Shown: positions 61,301 to 64,000 of the stretch, piece by piece
Numbering within the stretch: the first letter of the stretch is position 1
Layout of the letters: every line of letters begins with the position of its first letter
Assembly (NCBI GenBank): GCA_035041965.1
Contig: JAPYMA010002991.1
Span: forward strand, 62,001-126,000
Reading direction: 5' to 3'
DNA: 64,000 nucleotides
Origin: Anisakis pegreffii
Taxonomy: Eukaryota; Nematoda; Chromadorea; Rhabditida; Anisakidae
The notes under the pieces: model-generated
What the model was told of the DNA's origin: nothing
What the model saw: only the letters and a program-made list of their open reading frames with translations
Database searches by the model: none
Position numbers and translations under genes: made by a program

Positions 61301-62610
61301 GTCCCTGCAGTTTCTTATGAGAATCTAAAACATGGGCATGCTGAAGTTGGAATTTCCCCATGTGTTTGGATGGCTGAAAAAATTCCTCTGAAGTTTATAG
61401 GATGAAAGGAATGAACGCACTCACGTGAATAACACGTTTTTTTTCGCTTTATTTCAGGTTGTGCGATTCGTTCGCAGTTCCACTGATTGACTGATGCACA
61501 ATGAAATGAGCGATTGTTTTAATCAGATCTTTGATCAGTGTCTCGGCGTGTTCTTCTCTTGTTAACGTTCAACTCACAAATGCACTTGACGAATCGTTTC
61601 ATCACTTCGCATCAGTTTCACTCCATTTTCATGTGGAAAATGAGCAGTCTTCATTTTAAGATTTCAAATGAGCACGACAATGATTAATGGTGTACCATTT
61701 GATTGATCACGTTTCTCGAACGAAATGTTTTCTCTGAGACCATAAAAAGCCGATCAAGATTGCGTCATTCGCTCAAGTTTCAGGCATTTCACTCCTGAAA
61801 ATGAAATTGATGTTCAAAAAAGACACTAACTTCTAGCGAAACAGCCGCACGAAAAAGTTTGGCAGGCCAATATATTTCTTGGGAAAACCATTCTTAATTT
61901 TGCAATTTTCTTTTTTTCCTAAATTCCAATCGAATGTTCAAATTTTAAGCAGCTGGCAAGTGATTGATTATACTAAGATGATCCAGTGTTAATTCTAATT
62001 ACGCCTACCAATCAGCTGGTTCATTAACTAAGCAGCAAGTGAATAGTTGAAAAATGTCACTCATTTTAGTGAATATTCCACTTTTTCATGTCTAGAACGC
62101 AAGCTCTAATGTTTATCTCATTAGAATGATAGCTCCTTGCCGAATAGACTGCGTTTTCAGATTCATCCAAATTGAGAGAGTTGTTTTGACACCGAATAAG
62201 AGAAGACAAGAATGCTTGCAGCAATAATTTTATTTCACATTGCATTAGCTCAACATCCGAACCACTGTCGCCATACTCATCAGTCTTTTAGCTGCACATC
62301 TAATGAGCACCCTATCGAAATGAGCAGTCTTAGTTGCGTTCTTGAGATGAGAGTGTCTTCATGATTAAATGCACAATCTCGCATACACACTTGTTGATGT
62401 GTATCAGTAAGTGCACTTGAAGCACTTCTCACTTGTACACCAATCAGCACGGATGACACAAAATGCTGTTGATTAGTGAACAAGGACTAGATGGTACTCC
62501 AATTAAACTGACTTAACCGAATGAACGAATTGAGTTGATGATGTGCTCAGTTGATGATTTTCTTGTGTCTTCTTATTGCAAACAGCTACATGCGTACTTA
62601 TAATATCGTG
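55329..62610. other. Long non-coding stretch, nothing recognised
   Basis: About 7 kb without an exon, RNA gene or element that I can support. It contains AT-rich sequence, CA repeats near 61136-61150 and AAC/AAT-rich patches near 59580-59680. It could be intron or intergenic. Confidence 0.4.
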
Positions 62611-62615
62611 TAAAC

Positions 62616-62728
62616 ATTTTGCCTAAACGCGTTTTGTCTAAAGAAAGTTTGCCTATCAGGCAAAATATCCATTGAAAAACCGTCCGTTAGGCATTGTGTC
62701 TGTAGACAAACTGTCGTTAGGCAAAACG
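62616..62728. repeat. Imperfect foldback of TTAGGCAAAA-type motifs
   Basis: The left arm 62616-62656 (ttttgcctaaacgcgttttg…) inverted resembles the right arm 62686-62728 (…tagacaaactgtcgttaggc). Both are built from alternating 'ttaggca' and 'tagacaaa' motifs, and more motif copies ('tcaggcaaa') lie in the spacer and just downstream. The minus-strand frame 62598-62801 and the plus-strand frame over it merely reflect this repeat. Confidence 0.6.
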
Positions 62729-62879
62729 TTTTCAGGCAAATTGTGCGGTCACGTTGCAAAACCAATGTATACAATTGACGTTTGCGGGAATTCGGAAACA
62801 TATTGTGTTCGCTTTTTCGATCATCGACGACATTTGCATAATAACAATAATTTAATCATTATACGGCACATATACTAGT

Positions 62880-64000
62880 AACAGTTAGTCATTTCTAGTT
62901 AGTTTACGAGTTACCAGCGTCATTTCATTTGATTCCTCTGGATCAGAAAATTTCTTGGGCATCAATTGCGATAGCCATTGTCATTTGATCGTTCGACTTG
63001 GAACTAGGTAGAATAGACAATTTCAAAAAAGTGTACTCATAAGATGTCAGAGCCTAGGAGCTAGAAGAGGCCAATGGTCGTTGATGATAACAGTTTGATC
63101 TGTCTCATGATGTGGGTATAGTCCATTCTCGTGATATTGTGATCATTGCGCTATTTAATTTTAAATTCAGAAACGTCAAACATCAAGCATTCTCAGCTTC
63201 TCAACACATTTGACTCACATGCAAATACCATTCATTCATCTATCCGTTTTGAAATCAAAACAAACCAACGATCACATACACACGCTTACGTAGAACGCTA
63301 TTCTGAGCGAACTTTTTTTGATGATTTTCGGTTGAATTTGTTAAATTTAGATTTTATGAAGTGATGAAATTTCGAAAAAAGCAATGCACGCAAAACTTGT
63401 GGCGAAGACATGTGATGTGAAATTTTTGCGATAGCAATGGTGCGGTTAAAAAAAAGTACTGAGTGAATGTGCACTCAGCTCATCGTTTCTGATTTGTTGT
63501 TTAGTGGGTAATGAAACCAAGCGAAATACTCGTTGTTAATGCTGACTTGGAGTTAAGTAGGCGATTAGACGGTCGCCTTATGATAAGACATTGATAAGAT
63601 CTATCGTGCAATAGCACTGAAAACACTGATTAGATAATTCTTGAAATGTTTTCATTTGTTGCTGTTGTTTCAGTTCCTTGGCACTTATCACTTCATTTCT
63701 GACCTTCCACTTCGTCATACTTACTCGCAGTTTTATTCTTTATACAATTCTCCAGTTTTCCATCATCTTTTGATTGGTTTTCATTTCTTTTCCATTTGAT
63801 TCTCTCTCATGAACGAACGGCTATAAAAATAAACCGCTGATAAAGTTCGATGTTAGAATTACACATCACATTGATGTGATGTCGCTTTTTTGCAAACAGT
63901 CTTTGTGCTCTTTTTATGGAATTTTTTTCGCGAATCATTTTAATTTGAATTGGAAATGGTGAGCGAACTGAACTGATGAAATTGTTTGGCGTTGATTTCA
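62880..64000. other. Non-coding stretch to window end
   Basis: No exon supported. A TATA-like sequence (ctataaaaat, ~63822) and a short inverted pair 'acatcaca…tgtgatgt' near 63862-63881 are the only structured items. A gene could begin just beyond the window. Confidence 0.35.

Overview
The window looks like a gene-poor, AT-rich stretch of an animal nuclear genome, most likely a nematode, perhaps an ascarid-like one. The reasons are TTTCAG-type splice acceptors, short exons split by introns of 65 bases to about 7 kb, a zona pellucida (ZP) membrane protein, a highly diverged M6/PLP-family four-pass protein, a BEL/Pao-type Gag and many small DNA-transposon remnants. An arthropod cannot be fully excluded from sequence reading alone. 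No operon, CRISPR array, rRNA or convincing tRNA was found.

Three loci are well supported. (1) A plus-strand gene at 21704-33698 can be joined in phase from 12 exons into a 539-residue secretory/membrane protein: signal peptide, bipartite ZP domain with an Asn-rich insert, a triple-arginine cleavage-like site, one transmembrane helix and a cytoplasmic tail. (2) Inside its 6.8 kb eighth intron, on the opposite strand, lies an uninterrupted 1126-codon gene (27444-30824). It encodes a BEL/Pao Gag (DUF1759) and a retropepsin-like protease (DUF1758). In place of reverse transcriptase, RNase H and integrase it continues into a low-complexity linker, a two-helix membrane hairpin and a tail with 29-31-residue repeats. 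Strongly eroded direct repeats, possibly old LTRs, bracket it. Intact frame, decayed flanks and lost pol suggest a domesticated retroelement gene; this is the most interesting item in the window. (3) A minus-strand gene at 38177-40025, five phase-consistent exons, encodes a 227-residue M6/PLP (neuronal membrane glycoprotein) family protein.

Weaker coding evidence: a minus-strand exon near 17.5-17.85 kb with an in-frame TAA, minus-strand exons at 20.58-21.28 kb placed head-to-head with the ZP gene, and isolated possible exons near 12.2, 46.9, 49.4 and 55.3 kb.

The rest is intergenic or intronic sequence with degraded repeats: diverged tandem duplications (2.6-3.3 kb, 42.9-43.3 kb), a hAT-like composite with matching target-site duplication (47.75-48.51 kb), a related hAT end beside a G-rich tract (3.85-3.92 kb), a mariner-like inverted-repeat segment (19.0-19.3 kb), several hairpins and palindromes (22.0, 49.6, 49.9, 55.0, 62.6 kb) and simple repeats. 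Exon boundaries were read by eye from splice consensus and reading phase; they are predictions, not transcript evidence.
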